Part shown: positions 28,037 through 37,562 of the stretch, piece by piece | Position numbering within the stretch: position 1 is the first letter of the stretch | Layout: each line of letters begins with the position of its first letter | NCBI GenBank assembly: GCA_022827195.1 | Contig: JAJDTL010000037.1 | Coordinates: 1-64,000, forward strand | Origin: Caldilineaceae bacterium | GTDB lineage: Bacteria > Chloroflexota > Anaerolineae > Caldilineales > Caldilineaceae | Direction: 5' to 3' | DNA length: 64,000 bases | Made by a program: the position numbers and the translations under genes | Notes under the pieces: model-generated | Database searches by the model: none | Told to the model about the DNA's origin: nothing | What the model saw: only the letters and a program-made list of their open reading frames with translations

Positions 28037-28625
28037 TTGGGGAGTCTCTGTTTTCGCCAGCGGCAGCTTTTGAGCGGCTGTCGAGAGAGCAATTCCCGCC
28101 CTCTGACAGACATTCCCGTCGAGCGCCCAAGGCCTGCTCGACTACTTTCTTGTGGAACCGCTCCATAGGCGGTAACTCGTCCTCGGAAAACGGGCGGGCC
28201 TCAACGATCTCAATCGGGTCGATCGCCAGTTGGCCGCCGCTGATCCGGCCTAAGAGGAAGAACTCCAGCGTGCGCGACGTTGAGCGATGACCGATGATCT
28301 CTTCGACAACGATTTCCAGCGCCAACTCTTCTCGCACTTCGCGCCGCCAGCAGGCAAATATCGTCTCGCCCGGGGACAGCCAGCCGCCGGGCATGCCCCA
28401 GATCCCAGCCTGGTGGAAGCGATGACGCAGGAGCAATACCTGCTGGGCATCGGTCAAAAGTACGCCGCTAACACCGACAATGACTTTGCCGGTCACCGCC
28501 CAGGTTATGGCGCCGCGCAGCCGCGGCGGCGCCATCCGCCAAATGCGCGCCAGCAGAGGTATGACAGTTGCGGTAAGGCCCATAGATGCGACCGCCTTCA
28601 CTGGCCCGATGGTTCGGTCGGCCAC
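28029..28625 (-). CDS. NUDIX hydrolase
   Basis: 198 residues. NUDIX box: GWLSPGETIFACWRREVREE then LAL, conforming to Gx5Ex7REUxEE with Ala in place of the late Gly. Hydrolyses a nucleoside diphosphate linked to another moiety; substrate unknown. A hydrophobic N-terminal region (about 10-50) may associate with the membrane. It overlaps the upstream DUF2298/GT gene by 28 bases and the downstream DUF2298 gene by 8, so it is embedded in the operon. A role in clearing a nucleotide-sugar or prenyl diphosphate is plausible but inferred. Confidence 0.9.
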   Translation of the reverse strand: MADRTIGPVKAVASMGLTATVIPLLARIWRMAPPRLRGAITWAVTGKVIVGVSGVLLTDAQQVLLLRHRFHQAGIWGMPGGWLSPGETIFACWRREVREELALEIVVEEIIGHRSTSRTLEFFLLGRISGGQLAIDPIEIVEARPFSEDELPPMERFHKKVVEQALGARRECLSEGGNCSLDSRSKAAAGENRDSPNA

Positions 28626-31600
28626 TGGGATGGTACAGCGTAAATCGTTACTTTTTGATTTCGGAAGACTGTTTGCAGAAAACCGATTGCATTCAGTTGT
28701 TCCAGTCGTGCAGGCGCGGCCGGGTGTTGATGGCGCTCCAGTTGTCCGACATAGATGAGGTCGATGTTCAGCTCTCTGATGATTTCTTCGATGCGACCGA
28801 GCTCGTTGGTACTCCAGAATTCGCTGAGTTTTCCGTGGCGCTGCCCAACGTCTTTTGCGAAGCGTTGCTCTCCTGCGTGCATGCCCAGCAGTCCGCTAAG
28901 GCCTGTGAGGCTTGCTACGCGGGTGCCGCCGGCCCTGTAGTAGTCGATCTGCGCCGATTCAGCAACAACTGCATTGCCGCGGACATTCTCCAGAATCCAC
29001 CGTATAGCCTCCCAATCGTAGCTCAGCTCGATAGCGTTGTCGCTGTCGGGCCATAGGTAGGTCCCGTTTTCCATGAATGCCATTCCGTCCAAGGTTCCGA
29101 CCGGCGGACGCCATCCAGGGAAACGTTGTGCCAGGCGTGATGGCGTTCCCCAAAGCGGAAAGGCCAGGCTGGCGGCTAGAAGGAAGGCAAATGCGAGGCT
29201 CCAAGCGCGTCCAAGCGGCGATAGACGTCCGTTAGTCTTCCAAACGGGTCCTCCCCGGGCCGGCAACTCAAAGCCGGTTGAAGCATGCGACCGTCCCTTG
29301 CGGGCGGCCGTGAGCCTGGCAAAGATACTGGGCAGTGCTATCGCTGCTGCGACACCCCACAAAACCCACACCTGGCTGTAGTACTTGAAGAGAGTATTCA
29401 TGCGATAGGCGTTGCCGCCCTGAAGAAAGTCCTTCAGATAGATTAGCTGCGTTCCAGCCAGGACGGCCAATCCGACCGAAGTCAGCAGGGCGACGCTTAC
29501 CGTACCTGTATCGGACGACCGGCCCCGCCGCAAGAGGAGCGGAAGAGAGATACCCAAAGCCGGCAGGCAGATGGCGAGAATGATCTGGTCACTAAATGCC
29601 AGGAGCAGGGCTGATGCAAGGAAAAGGATAGGGCTGAGTACGGTCCCGGTGAAGTAGACCAGCGTACATCTGCTGACCAGCAGCCTGTGCAGATTGAGGA
29701 AGCGAAGTCTGCGCCATTCGCTTCGCTCAACCAGCAGCCAGGAGAATAGGACGAAAGCGAAGAATCCCCAGATCTGCGCCCAATGCCCCAGTTCGTCCGG
29801 GGCCCGTACCAGCCCAATGCCGCCGGCGGCCACGTTCGTATAGCTGCGAAAGAAGGGCAGGAACAGCAAGTAGGCGCCCGCCAGTTGGGCTGCCCCCAGA
29901 ATGATGACACGGCCCAGCAGAAGCCGGCCTCGTTTGCGATGTAGTGCGACTGCCAGCACCAGGACCCCGAGGCCAAAGTAGGTGGGTAGTTCCCACAGGT
30001 TGACGGCGGTCAGAACGCCCAGAGTGAAGGAGAGGCCGCCCAAGAGGAGCGTGAGGTATGGCCAGTGCCGCCTCCAGTCCAGTTTGAAACTGTTCAGGAG
30101 TGTCAAAGCCAGTGCGACGAAAAAGAGCGAAAATGGGATGCCGATCATGTGCGGGTGCAGATCGGCATAGGTGAAGCTCCAGTAAGGAAACTCGTTTATT
30201 GTTTCAGGAATGACACGGCTTGGCGCCCAGAAATCATAGTTCGGAAGCGCGGCGCCTGTCGTCAGCGTCCGCCACAAGCCGCTGGCGGCATGAATCGCCC
30301 TTTCGAAGGCGGGTATGCCGAAATTGAAATGGCTTTGGCTGGCCCTGCTCAATGAATGCAGGAGCTGCCCAAAGCCGGCCAGATTGCCAAGAATGGCCAC
30401 GAAGAGCGGCGCCAACAAGGCGGAAGCGATACCCACGTGCCAGGGGATAGGCCGCGCGTTCGCGGGGTCTGGGTCAGGCGGCGGGTCGTCCGGCATCATC
30501 TGCGAACGGGGCTGCGCTTCCTCGGAGGTTTCGGTCTGGGGGAACTCGGACATACGGGCAGGTCCCGTGTAGACCGTAGTCTCGCTGTCAAATTGGATCT
30601 GGTCGGGAAGACCTCTCGCGTCGTTCCTTCTCTCCAATGACGGCCTGCCATCTTTGACCGGCGTTTCCAGACGCCTGACCTTTGCCTCGAGCGATTCGAC
30701 AGGAGGATCCGACTGTACAGGAGCCGTTGTTGGAGCGGGCCTGGTGTCCGGTTCCTGAGGTTGGAAAGGAAGGATTCCGGCTCGGGAAAGGCGCTCGCCG
30801 AGCCGTTGCCGACCGGAGACCGAATAGGCCACGGCGAAGGCGTTGAGCACAGTAAGGGCGAACAGCGTGGGAATCGCGAGATTGAACGCGACTTCGGCGT
30901 AAATGCCGGTCAGTTTGACCAAGTAGCCGACCAGGTAGATGCCGTAGTAGTAGTAGTTGATGTAGCCGCCGGCGAAGTGCGGGTCGACGGGTGGGAATGT
31001 GGGGCTGCGCAGAATGCCATTGAGGAAGGCGAACTCCATGAACTTTTCGCCGCCGAACCAGGGTTGCCACAGGTCCGGGTTGGCTCTGCGAACGAAGACG
31101 AAGAAAACGAAGGCGGCTGCAAAAAGTGCCTCGCCAACCAATAGGACTCCCCACATTCGTCGAACGAACGTAAGGACGCTCCGCCAGGTCCGAGCCAATA
31201 TGAGCGCGTTGACAAGCGTCACAAGCGCGACGGCCAGCCATGCGTTTCGCACGGTATTGTGCGCGAGTTCCAGGCTGGCGAACAGCCAGAGCAGCCAGCC
31301 GCACAGCAGCCAGCCGAGCGTCTTAGCCAACAGATAGCCGCGGTCGCGCAGGCCGCGAAAAAGGAGAAAAGAGAGAGGCCAGGCGGTCCAGCCGAGTAGC
31401 GAGACGACAAGCCACCACCATGATACGGCAAACAAGGTGTTCTGGCTGGCGACCCGGTTCCACCTGTAGTTGTCGACCAAAGGCAGCTGGTCCAGGGGCG
31501 TTTCCAGCAGGAGGGATGGCCGGCCTTCTTCCTCGCGGCCGGCGGGCGGCTGCGGTTCTCCCGAACGGGCTTCCTGACCCTGGAGCAGCGAAAATACCAT

Positions 31601-33553
31601 ATTTACCAGCCCGCTCTGCTCGTTTTCCGGCGCGCTGCCCAGCCCCAAAGCGTTCAGCAGCGGCGATAATGGGGGGTCTTCTCCGCGATGCCAAGGGATT
31701 GCGCCTTCCCACGAGGCGTAGAGGAGCGCGTCATACTCGGCTTCGCTTAGCTCGGCCTGCTTGGCGAAAATCGACACACGCGGATGATCATAGAGGCTCC
31801 AGCTCTCGTCGGCCTCGTGGTCGGGAAAAGTAAATCCAAACAGTTGCGGGGGCGAAGTAAAGTCGGCGGCATGGACGAAACCCAGGCGCTCGCCGAACAT
31901 CAGATCATAGTAGAGGATTGTCATCGGGTAGCGCTGCGGCAGCTCGTCGACGCTCTCGTAAATGCGCTTGGAACTGTATATGACGTAGTCGGCTTCCTGC
32001 AGCTTCTGCCGCAGAATGAGGTACTTTTCTTCTGTGTCTTCTTCGTAGGGCGACCAGTCGATGTGACGCAGCCCGTGGCTGCCCATGTCCATACCTGGCT
32101 CTCCAGGTATGCTCTTTGGCAAAGGGTCGTCCCATGATTCCCAGAGGATAACCGAACCGGGCGAAGCGTTGGCGTAAACCCAGCGGCTGGCCGTAACCCA
32201 GGTGTGCTCGCGCGCGTAGACGCCGTTGACCAAGGAGAGGGACCAGAACAGAGCACCTCCGACCGAGACCAGCCCGAGCAGCACGGCGGGCAGACGGACC
32301 GGCAGGCGCAGCCGCCGGCTTTCGCCGCGTTTCCAGATCCATACGATCATGCCTGCGGCAAAGAGGAGGACGAAGGGCAGGATGGGGCTCATATAGCGGT
32401 TGAATTTGGCCAGAAAGGCGCCGGTCAGCCCGAAGTAAGGGACGACCCAGGCCCAGACCAAGAGTTCCCCAAGCCTTGGCCGCAGCAGGAGCGACTTAGC
32501 CAGCGCCCAGAGGCTCCCTGCGAGCGCGATGAAACCGAGAGGCAGGCCCATGCCCCAAACCACCTGCTGCCGGATAAAGTAGAGATATGGCGTTGTGGTG
32601 CGGTATTGGCGCGTGAAGGGGAAGTCGACGATTCCGCGTACCATGCGGCCCTGTTCCACGAGTGTGGCCTGGATAAAGCTGTGCCAGTCGAGAATAGCGT
32701 AGGGGCTGGTAAGGAAGAAAGAGATAAAGGCGACAAGTAGGGCGACCGGAGCGCCGACGAGCATTTGGCCGGCACTTCTGCGGTCGGAAGCAAACTGCCC
32801 GCTTGCGTAGGAAACTTGAGTTCTTTTGGACTGCCAGCCGGCGGCCAGGGCTGCCACAATTGGCACGCCAAGGATTGGCAAGGCACTAAACTTAGCGGAA
32901 ACTGCCAGCCCTGCGCCGACGCCTGCCCAGACTACCCCGCGCCAGGAACGATCCTGGACCATTACAATGCCGCCGTAGACGGACAGGACGACGAAGGTCG
33001 TACTTGACGGGTCCATGGCGAAGAAGTGACTCAGTTGGACGGCCTGAGCAGTGAAGGCGTAGAGCGTTGCTGCCAGCAGGCCGGCGGCGGCGCCGTAGAT
33101 TCTGCGTCCAACCAGGAAAAGGAGAAGGACGGTCAACGTGTCGAACAGGGCCATCAGGAGGCGGCCGGCGACAGCCACGCCGCTGCAGGCGTGGTTGGCC
33201 CGCTCCATAAGATTGAGGACGCGGTCGGATAGCGGCAGGTGCGAGGCCGGCTCTGCCAGGCCGCTCAGCAGCTCACCGGTCAAGATCCCGAGGTAGAGGG
33301 GAAAGTGGCCGTAAGTGAAGGAACGGCGGCGGTCATTTTGCCGGTCCCACAGAGGGTTGAGGGGGCTGCGTTGCGGATCGAGGAACTCGTCAGATGAGGT
33401 AGGCCATTGAACCGAGGGCGCGTAGAAACAGGTGGTGCTGCGTTCATCGGGATGCGCGTTGAGCCCACCGTCGAAGTTGACGTTCCAGGTGCGTAAAGTC
33501 AACCCGGCCAGCGCCACGACGCCGAGAGTCAGACATATGAGGAATGAGCGCAT
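28598..33553 (-). CDS. Giant GT39-like + DUF2298 fusion membrane protein
   Basis: 1651 residues, one of the largest genes here. The first half is a GT-C core: an N-terminal helix, an outer loop with NAHPDERSTT (the Asp-Glu pair) and about ten helices to residue 420, then a soluble domain to about 690. The second half is a DUF2298 domain: KFMEFAFLNGILRSPTFPPV followed by DPHFAGGYINYYYYGIYLVG, SFTYADLHPHMIGIPF and AYRMNTLFKYYSQVWVLW. It therefore joins two families that occur as separate genes downstream. It is the first GT gene of the run after the DUF348/3D protein (88 bases apart). Probable sugar transfer on a lipid carrier at the outer membrane face; product unknown. Confidence 0.85.
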   Translation of the reverse strand: MRSFLICLTLGVVALAGLTLRTWNVNFDGGLNAHPDERSTTCFYAPSVQWPTSSDEFLDPQRSPLNPLWDRQNDRRRSFTYGHFPLYLGILTGELLSGLAEPASHLPLSDRVLNLMERANHACSGVAVAGRLLMALFDTLTVLLLFLVGRRIYGAAAGLLAATLYAFTAQAVQLSHFFAMDPSSTTFVVLSVYGGIVMVQDRSWRGVVWAGVGAGLAVSAKFSALPILGVPIVAALAAGWQSKRTQVSYASGQFASDRRSAGQMLVGAPVALLVAFISFFLTSPYAILDWHSFIQATLVEQGRMVRGIVDFPFTRQYRTTTPYLYFIRQQVVWGMGLPLGFIALAGSLWALAKSLLLRPRLGELLVWAWVVPYFGLTGAFLAKFNRYMSPILPFVLLFAAGMIVWIWKRGESRRLRLPVRLPAVLLGLVSVGGALFWSLSLVNGVYAREHTWVTASRWVYANASPGSVILWESWDDPLPKSIPGEPGMDMGSHGLRHIDWSPYEEDTEEKYLILRQKLQEADYVIYSSKRIYESVDELPQRYPMTILYYDLMFGERLGFVHAADFTSPPQLFGFTFPDHEADESWSLYDHPRVSIFAKQAELSEAEYDALLYASWEGAIPWHRGEDPPLSPLLNALGLGSAPENEQSGLVNMVFSLLQGQEARSGEPQPPAGREEEGRPSLLLETPLDQLPLVDNYRWNRVASQNTLFAVSWWWLVVSLLGWTAWPLSFLLFRGLRDRGYLLAKTLGWLLCGWLLWLFASLELAHNTVRNAWLAVALVTLVNALILARTWRSVLTFVRRMWGVLLVGEALFAAAFVFFVFVRRANPDLWQPWFGGEKFMEFAFLNGILRSPTFPPVDPHFAGGYINYYYYGIYLVGYLVKLTGIYAEVAFNLAIPTLFALTVLNAFAVAYSVSGRQRLGERLSRAGILPFQPQEPDTRPAPTTAPVQSDPPVESLEAKVRRLETPVKDGRPSLERRNDARGLPDQIQFDSETTVYTGPARMSEFPQTETSEEAQPRSQMMPDDPPPDPDPANARPIPWHVGIASALLAPLFVAILGNLAGFGQLLHSLSRASQSHFNFGIPAFERAIHAASGLWRTLTTGAALPNYDFWAPSRVIPETINEFPYWSFTYADLHPHMIGIPFSLFFVALALTLLNSFKLDWRRHWPYLTLLLGGLSFTLGVLTAVNLWELPTYFGLGVLVLAVALHRKRGRLLLGRVIILGAAQLAGAYLLFLPFFRSYTNVAAGGIGLVRAPDELGHWAQIWGFFAFVLFSWLLVERSEWRRLRFLNLHRLLVSRCTLVYFTGTVLSPILFLASALLLAFSDQIILAICLPALGISLPLLLRRGRSSDTGTVSVALLTSVGLAVLAGTQLIYLKDFLQGGNAYRMNTLFKYYSQVWVLWGVAAAIALPSIFARLTAARKGRSHASTGFELPARGGPVWKTNGRLSPLGRAWSLAFAFLLAASLAFPLWGTPSRLAQRFPGWRPPVGTLDGMAFMENGTYLWPDSDNAIELSYDWEAIRWILENVRGNAVVAESAQIDYYRAGGTRVASLTGLSGLLGMHAGEQRFAKDVGQRHGKLSEFWSTNELGRIEEIIRELNIDLIYVGQLERHQHPAAPARLEQLNAIGFLQTVFRNQKVTIYAVPSQWPTEPSGQ

Positions 33554-33640
33554 CGTGCTCGTTTCTGCGGTGTATCAGGTATTGGGCATATCAACGACCC
33601 AGAACGCAAAACGGACTACGCTATGCGCGATGGATTCCGG

Positions 33641-35284
33641 TCATGGCTCAATTGGCCAGTCTGGCACGACCCAAACGATCTGATGTTCCGGCGGAGGCGG
33701 CCACAGAAGGTAGACGTCGACCCAGCTGCTCCACAGCTCAAGGTTGTCGTCGTCGTAGCCGAGGTCGATACGCCGGATCTTGATGTTGCCGCCGGTATCG
33801 AGCGCGTCGCCGATGCCGTAGCCGGGCACATACACCTTGGTTCGCAAAGGAATGTATCTCGGGTCGACGGCGACAACGCCCTTGCGCATCGGGTCGCCTG
33901 TTCGAGTGATTCCGAACCAGGGTACGCTAGTAGGGACACCGGCGGTCGAAGCGCTATAGCTGGTGGCCCTCATGCGAATGGAGCGCCAGTAGACGATTTC
34001 CTTTCCATCATCGGTGATCAGAGTCTGGGGGATGATATTCTGGCCGTAGACGATTACCCGGTCGCGCGGCTCCTGGGCCACCCAGACGTCTTCGAGCACG
34101 CGTTCAACTTCCTCGCCGTCAACGAAGCGGGTGCGATAGCGCCGGCGGGTGATGCCGTAAGCCCCTGGTTCGACTCTGCGGGTGTCGATGAGGAGGTCAC
34201 GATCCCCGATCCAGACTGTTTCGAAAGGAGCGATCTCCTCTTCAAGGTCGATTTCCTCAATGATCCGCACAATTGAGATCTGCATATCCGGAAAAATGAT
34301 CGCATCCAGCGAAGGCGAAACTTCGTCCAGGCCGGCCAAACCGATACCGATTTCGGCGAGCGCTTCGCCTACGGTCCGGCTCAGGGTGCGGGTCTTGTAA
34401 AGGCGGCCATCGGCCAGCAGACTGATGGGTGTGCTGCGTTGAATCAACACTCTCATTCCGGTACTAACGGGCGTACCAAGGCTGGGCTGGACGTTATCTC
34501 CGAGGTAGATTGTGATCTCGGCGTCCAGCAGAGCTTCTCCGACCGTCTCGGACATCGTATGAATTGTATATGGAATTGAACCCTCATCGATGACGAGCAG
34601 CGCGGAACGATCGATTTCTATACGAAGCGGATCATTGCCTATCTGGCCCCAGAGGCTGCCGATGCCAAAAAGGGAGGGATTCAACTTGGGCGGGTCCCTG
34701 GGAATCTCCTGGTCCCAGCTCGTCAGCTCACCATTGATTGTCAAGCGGTCGTACGAGTTGAATGGGATGCCGGCGTCCCGCAGGAGCTCGACGGGCGTCG
34801 AGGCCCAACTTGAGATCAAGGTCTCGCGGCCGTCGGCAGAGATGTGAAAGGGGCGCGGGCGTTCAACGCTGATTCGCATCCCGTTCACGATTCTCGTATC
34901 GAGGCTGTGGGAAATCCGCACCTCTTCGAATTGCCTGGTCGAGCCCTCGCCTGCGCCAGTACCTGGTCGGAGTAGGCCAAGGGTCGCGACGGTCCCGACT
35001 TCTGTTTGCGCGGACTGTGGCTCGCCCAATTGGTCCAGCGAAAGACCGAGGTCGGTCAGGAGGGAGCCGACAGCCCGACGATGCGTATTGATTGTAAGTG
35101 AGTGGCCGTCAACCACAATCTCTACCGGGGTTGCGGTGAAGTTCCAGAGTGCCCAAAGGCCAACGATAGCGGCCACCACAAGTGATAACCGTACCATCAG
35201 CCGAAACTGCCGTCCCGGCCATCGCCTGACTTGGGAATGGGCGACAGTCACATCAGGCCTTACCCGTCGAGTGACAGTAGCCAT
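33641..35284 (-). CDS. DUF348/G5/3D-domain cell-wall protein
   Basis: 547 residues. One N-terminal transmembrane helix (about 30-50) is followed by four DUF348-like repeats (HSLTINTHRRAVGSLLTDLG; further copies near residues 165, 225 and 270) and a G5-like segment around residue 365-420 (RRRYRTRFVDGEEVERVLED). A C-terminal 3D domain has DPRYIPLRTKVYV, DALDTGGNI and RIDLGYD, whose three Asp residues form the active site of MltA/YabE/Rpf-like peptidoglycan enzymes. It probably cleaves or remodels peptidoglycan at the cell surface. ATG start in an AT-rich leader. It heads the GT-C gene run and is likely linked to envelope assembly. Confidence 0.85.
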   Translation of the reverse strand: MATVTRRVRPDVTVAHSQVRRWPGRQFRLMVRLSLVVAAIVGLWALWNFTATPVEIVVDGHSLTINTHRRAVGSLLTDLGLSLDQLGEPQSAQTEVGTVATLGLLRPGTGAGEGSTRQFEEVRISHSLDTRIVNGMRISVERPRPFHISADGRETLISSWASTPVELLRDAGIPFNSYDRLTINGELTSWDQEIPRDPPKLNPSLFGIGSLWGQIGNDPLRIEIDRSALLVIDEGSIPYTIHTMSETVGEALLDAEITIYLGDNVQPSLGTPVSTGMRVLIQRSTPISLLADGRLYKTRTLSRTVGEALAEIGIGLAGLDEVSPSLDAIIFPDMQISIVRIIEEIDLEEEIAPFETVWIGDRDLLIDTRRVEPGAYGITRRRYRTRFVDGEEVERVLEDVWVAQEPRDRVIVYGQNIIPQTLITDDGKEIVYWRSIRMRATSYSASTAGVPTSVPWFGITRTGDPMRKGVVAVDPRYIPLRTKVYVPGYGIGDALDTGGNIKIRRIDLGYDDDNLELWSSWVDVYLLWPPPPEHQIVWVVPDWPIEP

Positions 35285-35663
35285 GGCTGTATTTTATCCA
35301 ATGAAATATAAGAGTGAAAAAATCCGAGTCCTGTCTATCGATTCCTTAGACTGTGGGAGTGCCGGAAATGTTCCCGAACTGGAGATATTCGTTTGCGTTG
35401 AGGTTACCGAGGGGCGGAGTGAGGAAGGGGGTAAACCGGGCCAGCGACGCGGAGGACGGCTCTTCAGCGGTCCCGGCGTCTGGGGTTGCGGGGAGCCTCA
35501 CTCTACAAGGCGTTGGAGGGCGTTCCTTATTCTCGCTTTGATCATTCGCCGCGCGGGGGGCAGTCTGCGCGGTGTCAAGCGAGCGACCGGGAATCGGTAT
35601 TCAGGAAGGCACAGGCCGAACGGCTTCCCAGGAGAGAAGCGTGCCGAAAGTAGAAGGGCCGTG

Positions 35664-37145
35664 CTATGCGAGCCAGTTCATCTCGTTTCGGAGGGGCCAG
35701 CGGTAGCGTTCTTCCGGCCCGGTGTGACGGGCCCAGGCTTGGAGAATCGGTTCGTCGGCCCTCTTCTGTTCCATCTTTCGTCGAACGCAGTCCGGGTCCC
35801 AGTCGCGCAGGGTTTCGGCATGCAGGTCCTGCATGATAGACCGGCACCGGGGGTCGTCCGAGCGATCCACGCGTTCGTCCGGGTCCTCTTTCAGATTGAA
35901 TAGCTGGGGAGGCTGGCGGTGATAGTAGATGTATTTCCAGTCTTCGCGCCGGATCATACGTTGAAATGCGCCTTCGGGCGGGCCGAACCTATCTGTACAG
36001 TATTCGGAAAAGGCGATGTCCTCCCAAATTGGGGGCTGAGGACGACCGTCGACATGGGCGAAGAAGCTGCGGCCGGCCGCGTTGGGAAGCGCCGGAGCGC
36101 CGAGGGCGTCGAGCATCGTTGCTGCCACGTCGACGGCGCTCACGACACGCCGGCAACGCTGCCCTTGCGGGATGCGGCCGGGCCAGCTCATGATTAGGGG
36201 GACGCGCACCGACTCTTCGTAGAAGACGTGCTTCCAGAAGAGGCCATGCTCGCCCTGCATATCACCATGATCGGAGGTGTATATGATCAAGGTATTGTGG
36301 TCGAGCCGGTTGGCCCTGAGCGCGTCCAGAATCTGGCCGACCAGCGCGTCGGTGCGGTAGACAAGGCCGGCATAAGCAGCCCGCGCCCGCAGCGTCTCGG
36401 CTTCGTCTAATTTTTCGATTCCCGTAGCGGTGCGCCACCAGCTCATGAATGGATGATCTTTTCCGGTAGGGGGAGGCGGCTTGCGGGGGGGCGCGATTGC
36501 GCCGGCGTAGCGCTCGAAGTCTTCGGCGCGAGCAACATAGGGAGGATGCGGCAGCATCAGCCCGACAGAAATGCTGAAGGGTTTGTCAAGCAGGCCGGCC
36601 CGTTTCTGCACGCCGAGCTGGTTGAGGCGTGCGATGGTGACGGCGGTGACTTCCTCGTCGTGAACCTGGTAGCCGCTCTGACCCGGGCCTGAGCGGGTAA
36701 GGCTCAATCGTTCCGGGCCGGCAGTGCCTTCGAGGACGCCCCGATCGGGGCCGGGGTTGCCAGGGTAGTTGGCGCTGTGGTCGCCGACAAAGCGCGCGGC
36801 GTAGCCATGCAGCTGGTCGGGCCCCAGCGCATGCATGCGGCCAACGAGCTCCGGCCTATAGCCTGCCGCGCCCATGGCGTGTGCAATGGTCGGAATTGTC
36901 GAATCAAGCGCGTGCTCGTTGGTCCAGACTTCATTTTGGAAGGGGTGGCGGCCGCTGAGCATCGACATGCGTGAGGGGACGCAGATTGGCGAGCAGCAGT
37001 AGGCGTTGTCGAAGATCACGCCGCGGGCAGACAGCTGGTCGAGATTGGGTGTCTCCACGATGTCGTTTCCGTAGCAGCCGGTTACGTGCGGGCTGTGCTG
37101 GTCGGAATGAATATAGAGAAGATTCGGCCGGGGCGAATCGCTCAT
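35664..37145 (-). CDS. Type I (Cys) sulfatase
   Basis: 493 residues of the formylglycine sulfatase family. Metal/Asp start NLLYIHSDQHSPHVTGCYGN, modification motif CVPSR followed by MSMLSGRHP, the metal site YTSDHGDMQGEHGLFWKH and the C-terminal WKYIYYHRQPPQLFNLKEDP segment. No signal peptide is obvious. A paralogue of the sulfatase at 13606-15162 but divergent and without its acidic insert. It is upstream of the DUF348/3D gene with a roughly 380-base gap. Substrate unknown; sulfated polysaccharide is a reasonable guess. Confidence 0.93.
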   Translation of the reverse strand: MSDSPRPNLLYIHSDQHSPHVTGCYGNDIVETPNLDQLSARGVIFDNAYCCSPICVPSRMSMLSGRHPFQNEVWTNEHALDSTIPTIAHAMGAAGYRPELVGRMHALGPDQLHGYAARFVGDHSANYPGNPGPDRGVLEGTAGPERLSLTRSGPGQSGYQVHDEEVTAVTIARLNQLGVQKRAGLLDKPFSISVGLMLPHPPYVARAEDFERYAGAIAPPRKPPPPTGKDHPFMSWWRTATGIEKLDEAETLRARAAYAGLVYRTDALVGQILDALRANRLDHNTLIIYTSDHGDMQGEHGLFWKHVFYEESVRVPLIMSWPGRIPQGQRCRRVVSAVDVAATMLDALGAPALPNAAGRSFFAHVDGRPQPPIWEDIAFSEYCTDRFGPPEGAFQRMIRREDWKYIYYHRQPPQLFNLKEDPDERVDRSDDPRCRSIMQDLHAETLRDWDPDCVRRKMEQKRADEPILQAWARHTGPEERYRWPLRNEMNWLA

Positions 37146-37562
37146 AGCGGACTCCGTGCAGGCTTAACAGAAAGGTGGTCGCGGCGGATTGAACTGTGAG
37201 TCGGCGAGACTTGCCGCTAGCCCGCAGCCACGATCCATCCTAAACGCGGAGGCCCCAGTTTTGCAACAGGCCCGGTTGGGAGGGGGGCGCTTGCTTCCAA
37301 TGGCGGGCGACATTTTCCAACTGGCAGAAAGGCCAAAAGGTTTGGCAGCAGTGTCTTGATGCAGGATAATAGATTTCCTAATGACAGGTAGTAACGGGGG
37401 CAAAACGTGGAGGCCAGAACGGGCTTGGCGGCCAAAAGGACACTGCTGACGGCCAGGCGGGGACGCCCTGCGCGGTGATAGGCATACGCGAACGAATCTG
37501 CGCACCGGCGCGGATTTGGTCTTCCGGACTGAATGTCCAAATATGGCGTTGAAGCAGAGCGA
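37146..37562. other. Divergent intergenic region
   Basis: Between the sulfatase and the zinc-ribbon/NHL gene. It contains a rightward promoter candidate at 37342-37370; no gene is seen. Confidence 0.5.
37342..37370 (+). promoter_or_regulatory. Candidate promoter for zinc-ribbon/NHL gene
   Basis: TTGGCA (-35), 17-base spacer, GATAAT (-10). It lies about 190 bases before the start of the next gene. Confidence 0.45.
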
